A DNA stretch of 37,442 nucleotides from a virus, in IMG/VR virus record IMGVR_UViG_3300017990_000005, positions 1-37,442 of that record; one strand, written 5' to 3'. Below the pieces are notes generated by a model. It did no database searches. It saw only the letters and a list, made by a program, of their open reading frames with translations, and was not told the origin of the DNA. This document shows, piece by piece, positions 1 to 7,283 of the stretch. The position numbers and the translations under genes are program-made. How positions within the stretch are numbered: position 1 is the stretch's first letter; every line of letters starts with the position of its first letter.

Positions 1-123
1 ATTCTTTTCATGCAGAATTGAAAAGTGCTATCGAAATGGTGCCATGGCTTAAGTCTAAATACCAAGTTGGTATTGACTTCATACGTGGTCATAATGGCAC
101 CGAATTCCTTTTCAAAGGGCTGC
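1..123. repeat. Terminal overlap copy, left (identical to 37320-37442)
   Basis: Bases 1-123 match the last 123 bases of the window exactly, and the reading frame of the terminase large subunit continues through the match. The simplest reading is an assembler overlap at the closing point of a circular or circularly permuted genome, giving a unit of about 37,319 bp. A true 123-bp direct terminal repeat is possible but less likely, because the repeat lies inside a coding sequence at no visible boundary. Confidence 0.9.
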
Positions 124-1952
124 ATCGTAACCTTGGATCTGTCAAGTCAATCTCTGACATCGATATATGTATCATCGAAGAAGCTGAGGACGTGAGCGAA
201 GAGGCTTGGAGAGTGCTAGAACCTACGATCAGAAAGCCGAAAAGCGAAATATGGGTTATATGGAATCCTGCCTCTAAGGATTCACCTGTTGACAAAAGAT
301 TCATCAAGAACAAACCTGATCGAACAGCGATCCAACAGGTCAACTGGAAAGATAACCCATTCTTTCCTAATGAGCTGAACGAGCTTAGGTTACACCAACA
401 AAAAACCATCAATCCTGAAATGTATCTACATATATGGGAAGGTGGCTATTTATTCATCTCTGAAGCGCAGATTTTCAAAGGAAAGTATTCGATTCAAGAT
501 TTTGAAATAGATCATTCCTATGGGCATCCCTTACAAGGTCTCGACTTTGGTTTCTCTCAAGATCCAACAGCTGCAAACAGGATCTATATAAAAGATAACA
601 TTCTTTATATTAGAAACGAGGCAAGCCGTGTAGGTCTAGAGCTAGACGAGACGGCAGCATTCATAACAGGAGAGATAGAAGGCTTTGACCAGTATGTCAT
701 AAGGGCAGATTCAGCAAGGCCAGAATCAATCAGCTACCTATCACGCCATGGCCTTCCTTTTATTGAAGGCGTTGAGAAATGGAGTGGTTCGGTTCAGGAT
801 GGCATTGAGTTTATGAAATCTTTTGATAAAATAGTCGTGCATCCCTCATGCAAAGAGACAATAAAAGAGTTTGTTAACTATTCCTACAAGAAGGATGCTA
901 GGACTGGTGATATATTGCCGATCATAGTTGATGCCTATAACCATCATTTAGATGCATGTTTTTGTGGAGACACACTAGTTGTTATAAATGGGAAAACTTT
1001 GAAAATAAGAGACATACCAGAAACAGGTTATATCAAAGGTTTTAACGGTAATTATTTTAAATATGATTTAGGTGGATATATAAAGCACGACAAAGTATAT
1101 CGCATAACAACAAGTAATGGTAAATTCATCAAATGTACTGGTGATCATGAGTTTTTAACCGATGAAGGGTGGATTAAAGCTATTGCCTTAGAAGGAAAGA
1201 AGTTATGCGTATCAAAATTATTTCAGATACAGAGCAAGAATTTAACGGCAAAAGATATAAAAAATACAAAGGTGAAAAATACTATTCACGAGGGACATTA
1301 TTTGGTGGATCTTTCAGAATACACAGGGAAGTTTGGGAATTTCATCACGGAGAAATCGAAAAAAATTATGATATCCATCATATTGATGGCAATACGAATA
1401 ACAATAATATTGAAAATCTTAATAAGATCATCAAAGGAAAACATAGCTCTTTCCACCTCAAATCTTTCCATGCAAGAAATCCAGATTTTGCAAAGAAACA
1501 AATCGAAAAAAATCAAGAAAAATGCAAAGCATGGCATTCATCAAAAGAAGGGCATGAATGGCATAAGAAGCATTATGAGAAAATCAAAGATAATTTTCAT
1601 AAGAAAACTAATAAAAATTGCAAGCAATGCGGAAAAGTATATCTTACATATGATAGAGAAACACCCTTATTTTGCTCAAATAAATGCAAATCTGCACACA
1701 GAAGAAAAAAAGGAATTGATAACGAACAAAGAACTTGTAGCTATTGCGGCAAAAAATTTATTACAAACAAATACAAAAAAAGCGCCCATTGTTCTAGAAG
1801 TTGTTCCTCTAGGAATAGAACCTACGTATTGTTTAAGAGTAAAGAATAGTGGTTGTTTTTCTCTAGAGAATGATCTGATAGTATCAAATTGTAGGTATGC
1901 CCTAACTCCGATGATTAAATCACAACTTTTTGACTACGGGAGTATTCTATAA
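1..1952 (+). CDS. terL: Terminase large subunit, C-terminal part, interrupted by an intein
   Basis: This is the continuation of the gene that starts at 37121; joined across the ends the precursor is 716 codons. Removing the 311-residue intein leaves a 405-residue TerL, a usual size for the terminase_3/PBSX-like family. TerL pumps DNA into proheads with an N-terminal ATPase and cuts concatemers with a C-terminal RNase H-like nuclease. Visible motifs are a Walker B-like acidic stretch (CIIEEAED, about base 170), nuclease motif I (LDFGFSQDPT, about base 540), motif II (RADSARPES, about 705) and motif III, which is HHLDA directly before the intein and CRYALTPM directly after it. The open reading frame enters from base 3 with no start inside the window. 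The stop overlaps the portal start (TAATG). The C-extein is only 20 residues. Confidence 0.93.
   Translation, partial: SFHAELKSAIEMVPWLKSKYQVGIDFIRGHNGTEFLFKGLHRNLGSVKSISDIDICIIEEAEDVSEEAWRVLEPTIRKPKSEIWVIWNPASKDSPVDKRFIKNKPDRTAIQQVNWKDNPFFPNELNELRLHQQKTINPEMYLHIWEGGYLFISEAQIFKGKYSIQDFEIDHSYGHPLQGLDFGFSQDPTAANRIYIKDNILYIRNEASRVGLELDETAAFITGEIEGFDQYVIRADSARPESISYLSRHGLPFIEGVEKWSGSVQDGIEFMKSFDKIVVHPSCKETIKEFVNYSYKKDARTGDILPIIVDAYNHHLDACFCGDTLVVINGKTLKIRDIPETGYIKGFNGNYFKYDLGGYIKHDKVYRITTSNGKFIKCTGDHEFLTDEGWIKAIALEGKKLCVSKLFQIQSKNLTAKDIKNTKVKNTIHEGHYLVDLSEYTGKFGNFITEKSKKIMISIILMAIRITIILKILIRSSKENIALSTSNLSMQEIQILQRNKSKKIKKNAKHGIHQKKGMNGIRSIMRKSKIIFIRKLIKIASNAEKYILHMIEKHPYFAQINANLHTEEKKELITNKELVAIAAKNLLQTNTKKAPIVLEVVPLGIEPTYCLRVKNSGCFSLENDLIVSNCRYALTPMIKSQLFDYGSIL
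1192..1196 (+). promoter_or_regulatory. Ribosome binding site for the nested HNH gene
   Basis: AAGGA, 8 nt upstream of the ATG at 1205, inside the intein codons just after block B. It supports independent translation of the HNH gene from the terminase mRNA. Confidence 0.75.
1205..1849 (+). CDS. HNH homing endonuclease nested out of frame inside the intein
   Basis: A 214-residue protein whose frame is -1 relative to the surrounding intein/TerL frame. It has an HNH motif (HHIDGNTNNNNIENL, residues 58-72) as in HNH_3-type homing endonucleases. Two Cys4 zinc modules follow (C139/C142/C157/C161 and C178/C181/C196/C200) and probably help bind the target. It has its own Shine-Dalgarno AAGGA at 1192-1196, 8 nt before the ATG. 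A stop at 1175-1177 in this frame shows it cannot be a frameshifted continuation from upstream. Its stop at 1847-1849 lies within the intein block F codons. Expected role: cutting intein-less terL alleles to drive homing. Inteins normally carry the endonuclease in frame, so this is a free-standing overlapping gene. Confidence 0.9.
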   Translation: MRIKIISDTEQEFNGKRYKKYKGEKYYSRGTLFGGSFRIHREVWEFHHGEIEKNYDIHHIDGNTNNNNIENLNKIIKGKHSSFHLKSFHARNPDFAKKQIEKNQEKCKAWHSSKEGHEWHKKHYEKIKDNFHKKTNKNCKQCGKVYLTYDRETPLFCSNKCKSAHRRKKGIDNEQRTCSYCGKKFITNKYKKSAHCSRSCSSRNRTYVLFKSKE

Positions 1953-3157
1953 TGTTAGGCAAAAAGAAAGATAAAGATATAGTACCAACAACAGATGGCA
2001 TTACTAGCTTAACCAATGATCTAGTAAACCAACGCAACGCAACAAACACCAATAGATTTAAGTCTCAAAGAATAGACAAACAAGAATTAAGAGAGATGTT
2101 TAGGTGCGGTGTCCCTAGAAAAATATGCAATCTTAAGGCCGGTTATGCTTTGAAAAACACCTTGATATTTGAATCAAGCGTAGATGAACAATATTATAAC
2201 AAGGTATTGTCTAAGCTTGTTAAAAAAGCAGCAAGGTTTCAACTGGGGTTTGGCCGTGGCATTGTCGTACTTTATAATACTGGCGATGATCTTTCACAGC
2301 CTCTTACAGAATCTTTTAATACAAAGAGAGCAAGATTTCATGTCTTTTCAGGCGACATGGTAACTAGTGGAAATATAAGCTTTGATTTACAAAGCCCTAG
2401 GTATTATAAGCCTATTGCCTATACAACAAGAAGCGAATCAATACATTGGACTAGAGTTGTTGATTTCACTTATATTGAACCTGTTGAAAACGATCTTTCA
2501 TTGTATCAGTATGGCGGAATACCCGAACCTGAATTAATCTATAATCAGCTTATGAACGATGCAATAGTGCAAAGATCGAATACAAGCATAATTGAAAAAG
2601 TAAGCACTATTTTCTACAAAATAAAAGACTTCAAAAAACTGCTTCAAATGAAACAAGAGGGAAAGCTTTTAAGCTATTTTTCATCTTTAGAAAATATGAG
2701 GTCAATATACGGTGCTGGTATTGTCGATTTTGATGATGCGATTGAAACTGTCACCCAACAATTGACAGGCCTAAAGGAAATGGATGATACAAGTTTAAGG
2801 CGACTATCATTGGTTACTGGCATTCCTGTGCCTATTCTTGTTGGTGAAAATGTAAAGGGTTTGAATGCTACCGGTGAAAACGAAAGGCAGGTGCTAAACG
2901 ACACTATCTCTAACTATCAAAGCGATTATTTAATAGATCCTATTAACGAATTGATGCGAAAACTAGATAGAGGTGAAGTAAAATTTAAAGATGGCATCGG
3001 AATGTCCCCAACTGATCAAGCTATTTTTGATGATAAGATCATAAAAAACGCGATGAATCTGCAAGCAATGGGAGAGGACTTTGATACCTACCTACTTGAT
3101 TATGGCATTACCAAAGATTCTGATATTGAGAACTTCTTTAGTATTGAGAAGGATTAA
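1952..3157 (+). CDS. Portal protein (DUF1073-like)
   Basis: A 401-residue protein in the canonical place after TerL. It is expected to form the dodecameric ring at one vertex through which DNA enters and to which the tail joins. It matches the phage portal/DUF1073 style: a GLNATGENERQ motif near residue 300 followed by a helical segment (NDTISNYQSDYLIDPINELM), the pattern of the portal stem-to-crown region. The start ATG overlaps the terL stop by one base, so translation is probably coupled. The length is at the short end for portals (400-500). Family membership is from motif and position. Confidence 0.85.
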   Translation: MLGKKKDKDIVPTTDGITSLTNDLVNQRNATNTNRFKSQRIDKQELREMFRCGVPRKICNLKAGYALKNTLIFESSVDEQYYNKVLSKLVKKAARFQLGFGRGIVVLYNTGDDLSQPLTESFNTKRARFHVFSGDMVTSGNISFDLQSPRYYKPIAYTTRSESIHWTRVVDFTYIEPVENDLSLYQYGGIPEPELIYNQLMNDAIVQRSNTSIIEKVSTIFYKIKDFKKLLQMKQEGKLLSYFSSLENMRSIYGAGIVDFDDAIETVTQQLTGLKEMDDTSLRRLSLVTGIPVPILVGENVKGLNATGENERQVLNDTISNYQSDYLIDPINELMRKLDRGEVKFKDGIGMSPTDQAIFDDKIIKNAMNLQAMGEDFDTYLLDYGITKDSDIENFFSIEKD

Positions 3158-3159
3158 TC

Positions 3160-3984
3160 ATGGCTATCGATGTAACCGCACCTAAGGAAACAGAAGCAAA
3201 AGAGGTCAATTATCCGAGGGGTTTTGAAAAGCGTTTTGAACGTGCCATGACAAAGATGGTTGATGCCATGTATCAACAATTTGAAAACCAAGCTATTTTG
3301 GCATTAAACCAAACTACAATTGATAAATTTGAAGACGCAAAAAATAAGCAGATTGGAAACTATGCCGAAGTCTTCAAAACCCTTTCTGCGCGAACAGTAA
3401 GAAAGATAAAAAAGCGTTTCAACAATAGGCGCATAAAGAAGCTTACTAATGACATATTGTCAGCCTTGAGCAAACAAACCCAAAAAGAATTGTACAACAG
3501 CATTCAAGTTGCTACTGGGATTTCTCAAGATGAGCTAGTAAAGCAGGAAAATCTTAACCCCGAAACAAATGCCCTCATGGCCGAAACAGAGGAATGGGTA
3601 AAAAGACTGAGGGACGATAACTTAACCGAGATGGTAGCTTCCACGCTTAGAAATATGTCATTAGGGAATGATATCCAGGGTGTATTAAAAGAATACAAAA
3701 AGCTTGAAAAGAAAAGTAAGAACAACGCTAAATTCGTGGCAAGACAGCAGCTTGCTACCTACAACTCGCTGCAGAATAAAATCAGATATCAGAATTTAGG
3801 GATAACGAAGGCAATTTGGATAACCGCAAAAGATGAAAGAGTAAGACCGTCTCATGCTGATCGTGAAGGTAAGGAATTTGATTTATCCAAAGGACTTTAT
3901 AGTTCGATTGACAAAAAATATTTGCTCCCCGGTATAGACTGGAACTGTCGGTGCGTTTATAAGGTCATTATCCCAGAAGAATAA
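3160..3984 (+). CDS. Minor capsid / head morphogenesis protein (Mu F / SPP1 gp7 family)
   Basis: A 274-residue protein starting 2 bases after the portal stop. The C-terminal third carries the family signature: ITAKDERVRPSHADREG, then PGIDWNCRCVYKVI at the end (Trp/Asp, Arg-x-Ser-His and Cys-Arg-Cys). The N-terminal part is helical and rich in Lys/Glu. Members are minor head components injected or placed at the portal vertex and needed for head assembly. It ends just before a hairpin at 3987-4015, so it closes the first packaging cluster. Confidence 0.9.
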   Translation: MAIDVTAPKETEAKEVNYPRGFEKRFERAMTKMVDAMYQQFENQAILALNQTTIDKFEDAKNKQIGNYAEVFKTLSARTVRKIKKRFNNRRIKKLTNDILSALSKQTQKELYNSIQVATGISQDELVKQENLNPETNALMAETEEWVKRLRDDNLTEMVASTLRNMSLGNDIQGVLKEYKKLEKKSKNNAKFVARQQLATYNSLQNKIRYQNLGITKAIWITAKDERVRPSHADREGKEFDLSKGLYSSIDKKYLLPGIDWNCRCVYKVIIPEE

Positions 3985-3986
3985 AA

Positions 3987-4015
3987 ATCCCTAAACTTTG
4001 AAACAAGTTAGGGAT
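3987..4015 (+). terminator. Hairpin after the packaging genes (possible terminator or RNA-processing site)
   Basis: ATCCCTAA at 3987-3994 pairs with TTAGGGAT at 4008-4015, and the stem continues for three pairs past a bulged A. No clear T-run follows, so an intrinsic terminator is not certain; attenuation or mRNA 3' protection are alternatives. Confidence 0.45.
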
Positions 4016-4097
4016 GCCTATTAACGTATTTATAAAGGTATAACTTCAGTGTCAATTTAAATAATTATACACTCTTTTAAAAAAAAATATAGTTGAG

Positions 4098-4103
4098 TAT
4101 AAT
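4098..4103 (+). promoter_or_regulatory. Candidate -10 box for the head gene cluster
   Basis: TATAAT 27 nt before the ATG at 4130, in the only real gap (about 145 bp) of the late operon and after a hairpin. The -35 region (TTTTAA-like at about 4075-4080) is poor, so activation by another factor would be needed. A strong SD (AAAGGAG) precedes the start. Confidence 0.4.
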
Positions 4104-4129
4104 GAAATTGAAATCCAAAGGAGTATTAA

Positions 4130-4405
4130 ATGAGTGATACACTTCCAAACGTTGATATACCAGCAAAAACATGGGTTAATATCTATACTGCTACAAGCAT
4201 TGCGGTAGGAACTAAGATATCTATTCAAAATATTGGATCAAGTTACCTTTACTTGTTTTCAGGCGCATCAGCTCCGGGTTCTTTTCCCGGCAGTGCTTAC
4301 ACTTTATTAAGACCTTTTGAAGTTGCCACAAATGATAGTGGTGATGCAGGTGCTTTCGTTTCATCAAAAGTAACTGGGAAAATAAATGTGAAGGAGTTTG
4401 TCTAA
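4130..4405 (+). CDS. Small virion structural protein (unknown)
   Basis: A 91-residue protein with SD AAAGGAG 5 nt before the ATG. It is Ser/Gly/Ala-rich with beta-type patterning (WVNIYTATSIAVGTKISIQN) and no Cys. It resembles small capsid-associated or fibre-base beta-sandwich proteins found between portal and capsid genes in other phages, but I cannot name a family. The stop overlaps the next start by one base (TAATG), so it is probably made with the 431-residue structural protein that follows. Confidence 0.7.
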   Translation: MSDTLPNVDIPAKTWVNIYTATSIAVGTKISIQNIGSSYLYLFSGASAPGSFPGSAYTLLRPFEVATNDSGDAGAFVSSKVTGKINVKEFV

Positions 4406-5700
4406 TGGGATGGACAATTGACGGTGCGCAGAGTGCCAGTGTTCAAGATCCAATACCAGCAGATGGCGACTCTGTATATACCAAAGATATTGACTTAGAT
4501 AATAGCGATAATTACAATTTTACCAATTCTGTTTTGGATTATTTTAATAGTTTAAAAACTATTAATACCGATACAACTGCAAACAATCCGAAGCAGATCA
4601 AAGTAGCTTTCAAGCGCACTATTTATGCAAGCGACATAGGGCTTGGGTGTGATAACCTTTTGGGTAATTTTTCTAATATAAAACTTGAGCTTCTTGGTTC
4701 TGGCGATGTAGTGCGGTTTACACTAGATCTAAGTAGTGACTCAACAAAGTTAAACTCTAAGCTTTTGTCATTCGGACCAAAGGCTTTTAATGGATTTATC
4801 CTAAGCTTTGTTACGGCTGATCAAGTTTGCCTCTCTAATATAACAGTTAGAAAAGAGACAAAAAATAATTCGGTTTTGCAAGCATTAAAACCCGATGGCA
4901 CAGCAGTATTTATCGGTGCTACTGAGTCGGGAAACCTGAAAGTTGCGAATGTAGAAAGCGGACTAGCAATAGCTAAAGGCGATGTAGTAAAAACCTCTTT
5001 TGTTCATAAGTTCGGTCAAGCTCCCGATTTTGATACAGCAGACGGCTTTGTCACTATTTGGGATGGTGCGGATGATGCAAACCTTGATCTAATGAATTAT
5101 GTGTTTTCAACTACAGATGCAATTGATTCTATATCTAGTTCAAATGCAGGAGATACCGAACCACTAGAAATACAAGGGCTTGATGGTGATTACAACCTAG
5201 TAACTCAAGTCGCAACTCTAAATGGACAAAATAGGGTAGCACTAACTACCCCTTTGATCCGTGTATTTAGAATGAAAAATATTGGTTCAAATAATCTGCT
5301 TGGTTTTGCCTATTGTTATGAAAATACTGCTTTAACTGGTGGTGTTCCTACTGACAAAACAAAAGTTAGAGCTTTGATTCAAATAGGTAATAACCAAACC
5401 CTAATGGCAGTGTATACAGTTCCAGCAAATACTTCTTCATATATGCGAGATTGGTATGCAGCTCAATCAAATAGATCTGCTTCAGATGCGATTATCAAAG
5501 TGAAGGCAAGGCCATTTGGTGGCGTGTTCCAGTTAAAGCATATATCAACTATCAAAAGCAGCGGGACAAGTACTTACCAGCATAACTATAAAGAACCAGA
5601 AGTCTTTGAAGAAAAGACAGATATTATAATGGAGTCAGATTCTAGCGTGAATACTGCTTCCGTTGCTGCTGGTTTTGATATTGTTAATGTAGAAAATTAA
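4405..5700 (+). CDS. Virion structural protein (particle-associated, unknown family)
   Basis: A 431-residue protein, beta-rich and acidic. A central part reads IRVFRMKNIGSNNLLGFAYC followed by TKVRALIQIGNNQTLMAVYTVP, a pattern I associate with particle-associated proteins of marine podo- and myophages. Its place between Mu F-like and protease/scaffold genes suggests a head-decorating or head-fibre protein rather than a tail fibre. No enzyme motif is seen. Confidence 0.65.
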   Translation: MGWTIDGAQSASVQDPIPADGDSVYTKDIDLDNSDNYNFTNSVLDYFNSLKTINTDTTANNPKQIKVAFKRTIYASDIGLGCDNLLGNFSNIKLELLGSGDVVRFTLDLSSDSTKLNSKLLSFGPKAFNGFILSFVTADQVCLSNITVRKETKNNSVLQALKPDGTAVFIGATESGNLKVANVESGLAIAKGDVVKTSFVHKFGQAPDFDTADGFVTIWDGADDANLDLMNYVFSTTDAIDSISSSNAGDTEPLEIQGLDGDYNLVTQVATLNGQNRVALTTPLIRVFRMKNIGSNNLLGFAYCYENTALTGGVPTDKTKVRALIQIGNNQTLMAVYTVPANTSSYMRDWYAAQSNRSASDAIIKVKARPFGGVFQLKHISTIKSSGTSTYQHNYKEPEVFEEKTDIIMESDSSVNTASVAAGFDIVNVEN

Positions 5701-5718
5701 TGGTTTAATAATAATATT

Positions 5719-7281
5719 ATGATCAAAAAAATAGATGGAAAATTTTATGTATACTCAGAAACAGGTAAGAAATTATCTGAAGGGTATACTTCTGAAGCTG
5801 ATGCTAAAGAAAGATTGAAAGAAATCGAGTATTTTAAGAATCAAGATGAATCTTGTTTAGAAAATCTAAATAACTCGATGACTGATAGCTTTGAAGACGC
5901 AGAGTACCAAGGGAAACAAGTCACTCTTAATAAGGTTTTCAGAACGCCAGATGAATCGAAAAAATTTGCTGTATATGCGAAGAATTCTAAAGGTGATATC
6001 GTCAAGGTTCGCTTTGGTGATCCTAATATGGAAATTAAAAGGGATGATCCTAAAAAACGTGCTGCTTTCAGAGCTAGGCATAAATGTGATCTGCAAAAGG
6101 ATAAATCTACACCGTCATATTGGTCATGTCGCATGTGGGCTGGTGAAACAGTTTCATCGATGACCGATAGCATCCCCCTTTCATTCAAAGAAGTGGCAGT
6201 TTTTGACTCTGTTTCAAAGAGAGTAAGATCTGTTAGAGATGGAGTTCAAGAGTACTTAGGGCTTGAGTTAGGGTTAGAACCGCACGACAAACTTTTTAAG
6301 ATTTATAGATCGCCTGAAACCATTTCATCAATAACTAAAGAAATGGAAAACTTGGCAATCATAAATGAGCATATAGATCCTAGTTCAACTCCAACCAAAA
6401 ACCAAACACTCGGATTAGTCCAAGATGCAGAAGTAGTTGAATTTGTTGATCAAACAACTGACACTTCTTTAGTTTTGGAAAACAGTGTTAAGATTAATCC
6501 CGAAGTATTGGCACTTGTTGACTTAGGAAAGAATCATTTATCATTAGGCTATCTCGCTGGCGTGAGAGAGCATGAAATATATGATTTTGAGCAATATGAT
6601 ATTAGGCCAAAGCATTTAGCTATTGTAGACAGCGCACGAGGTGGCGATGTTTTAAGATTTATTGATAAGGGAAACGGTATGAATATTGAAGAAATTTTAA
6701 AACTTCTCGGTATGGCACCCGACGCATTACGCAAAATGTCACCAGAGCAGTTGGCAGAATTAATGCCAGCATTTGAGGCTTTGCAAAAGGGTATGGCAAG
6801 CGTGATGACTGAAGGTGAAGAAAAGCCTGAAGGTGAAGAAAAGCCTGAAGGTGAAGAAAAGCCAGAGGGTGAAATTCCTGCTGGCGACGAAAAGCCAACA
6901 GAAGACGAAAAGCCTGAAGGTGAAGAAAAGCCAACAGAAGACAAAGATCAAGAATATGATGAAAAGAAAATGATGGATTCTGATGTTTTCAAAAAGACAG
7001 TTGCAAAGTTTGCAGATGAAAAAGCAATTAAAATTGCTAAACAGCATATTGCTGTAGTAGCAAAAGCCAAAGACTTCTTGCCATCAGATTATAAATTTTC
7101 AGATAAGCTCCCAAGTGAAATAATGAAGGATGCTGTTAAGACCATATCTGACAAGGAGTTTACAGACAGCGAATTAAGCATTGCTTTTGAAATGTTAAAG
7201 AAGCCAAGCAAGTATAGCGATTTTGGCAAAGATAATTCAGAAAACAAAACATTTGAAGAAATAGGCGAAAAGGAGTTATAG
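5719..7281 (+). CDS. Head maturation protease (DUF2213) fused to scaffold
   Basis: A 520-residue protein in three parts. Residues about 60-145 carry a Cys/Trp-containing module (FRTPDESKKFAVYAKN, then FGDPNMEIKRDD and YWSCRMWAG) that recurs in structural proteins of other phages. Residues about 150-315 fit DUF2213, a prohead-protease-like domain (VQEYLGLELGL, LSLGYLAGVREHE). From about residue 321 it is an acidic, helical scaffold-like tail with GEEKPE repeats. In related phages this gene precedes the major capsid gene: the scaffold guides capsid assembly and the protease removes it. An in-frame ATG at 6679 with a good SD could give the scaffold alone. Confidence 0.8.
   Translation: MIKKIDGKFYVYSETGKKLSEGYTSEADAKERLKEIEYFKNQDESCLENLNNSMTDSFEDAEYQGKQVTLNKVFRTPDESKKFAVYAKNSKGDIVKVRFGDPNMEIKRDDPKKRAAFRARHKCDLQKDKSTPSYWSCRMWAGETVSSMTDSIPLSFKEVAVFDSVSKRVRSVRDGVQEYLGLELGLEPHDKLFKIYRSPETISSITKEMENLAIINEHIDPSSTPTKNQTLGLVQDAEVVEFVDQTTDTSLVLENSVKINPEVLALVDLGKNHLSLGYLAGVREHEIYDFEQYDIRPKHLAIVDSARGGDVLRFIDKGNGMNIEEILKLLGMAPDALRKMSPEQLAELMPAFEALQKGMASVMTEGEEKPEGEEKPEGEEKPEGEIPAGDEKPTEDEKPEGEEKPTEDKDQEYDEKKMMDSDVFKKTVAKFADEKAIKIAKQHIAVVAKAKDFLPSDYKFSDKLPSEIMKDAVKTISDKEFTDSELSIAFEMLKKPSKYSDFGKDNSENKTFEEIGEKEL
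6679..7281 (+). CDS. Possible internally started scaffolding protein (Nu3-like arrangement)
   Basis: In-frame ATG at 6679 inside the protease/scaffold gene, preceded by AAGGGA at 6667-6672 with 6-nt spacing. It would give 200 residues (MNIEEILKLLGMAPDALRKM...) containing only the acidic scaffold part. Lambda makes Nu3 from the C gene in this way. This is inference from the SD and the domain boundary only. Confidence 0.4.
   Translation: MNIEEILKLLGMAPDALRKMSPEQLAELMPAFEALQKGMASVMTEGEEKPEGEEKPEGEEKPEGEIPAGDEKPTEDEKPEGEEKPTEDKDQEYDEKKMMDSDVFKKTVAKFADEKAIKIAKQHIAVVAKAKDFLPSDYKFSDKLPSEIMKDAVKTISDKEFTDSELSIAFEMLKKPSKYSDFGKDNSENKTFEEIGEKEL
6811..6948 (+). repeat. 18-bp tandem repeat coding GEEKPE in the scaffold
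   Basis: Three near-perfect copies of GAAGGTGAAGAAAAGCCT at 6811-6864, then degenerate copies to about 6948. They encode an acidic Glu/Lys/Pro linker in the scaffold. The long open frames on the opposite strand here are by-products of the repeat. Confidence 0.9.
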
Positions 7282-7283
7282 CA

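Larger units (their letters stand above)
957..1889 (+). other. Intein in the terminase large subunit
   Basis: A protein-splicing element of 311 codons. It starts at Cys (CFCGDTLVV, block A) after the N-extein HHLDA. Block B is visible as CTGDHEFLT near base 1138, with the T-x-x-H catalytic pattern. Block F is EPTYCLRVKNSG near 1818, and block G ends in DLIVSN followed by Cys+1 of the C-extein (CRYAL). The penultimate residue is Ser rather than the usual His, an accepted variant in phage inteins. About 82 residues before base 1204 and about 35 at the end carry the splicing blocks, roughly a mini-intein. The middle, in this frame, is a Lys/Ile-rich stretch with no recognisable domain, because the DNA there codes for an HNH endonuclease in another frame. 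The site falls in TerL nuclease motif III, a highly conserved target typical of inteins. Confidence 0.92.

Noticed and set aside
1-123. True direct terminal repeat of the virion
   Set aside because: It lies inside terL with no visible end signal and has the size of an assembly overlap; kept as an artefact until reads show otherwise.
1175-1205. HNH reading explained by a ribosomal frameshift from the intein
   Set aside because: There is a stop codon in the HNH frame at 1175-1177 and a well-placed SD before the ATG at 1205. A return to the intein frame would need a second frameshift, which is unnecessary because the intein frame is open throughout.
6549-7047. Several long minus-strand frames opposite the scaffold
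   Set aside because: They are produced by the 18-bp repeat and code for repetitive Phe/Ser/Leu sequences; the plus-strand gene is well supported.
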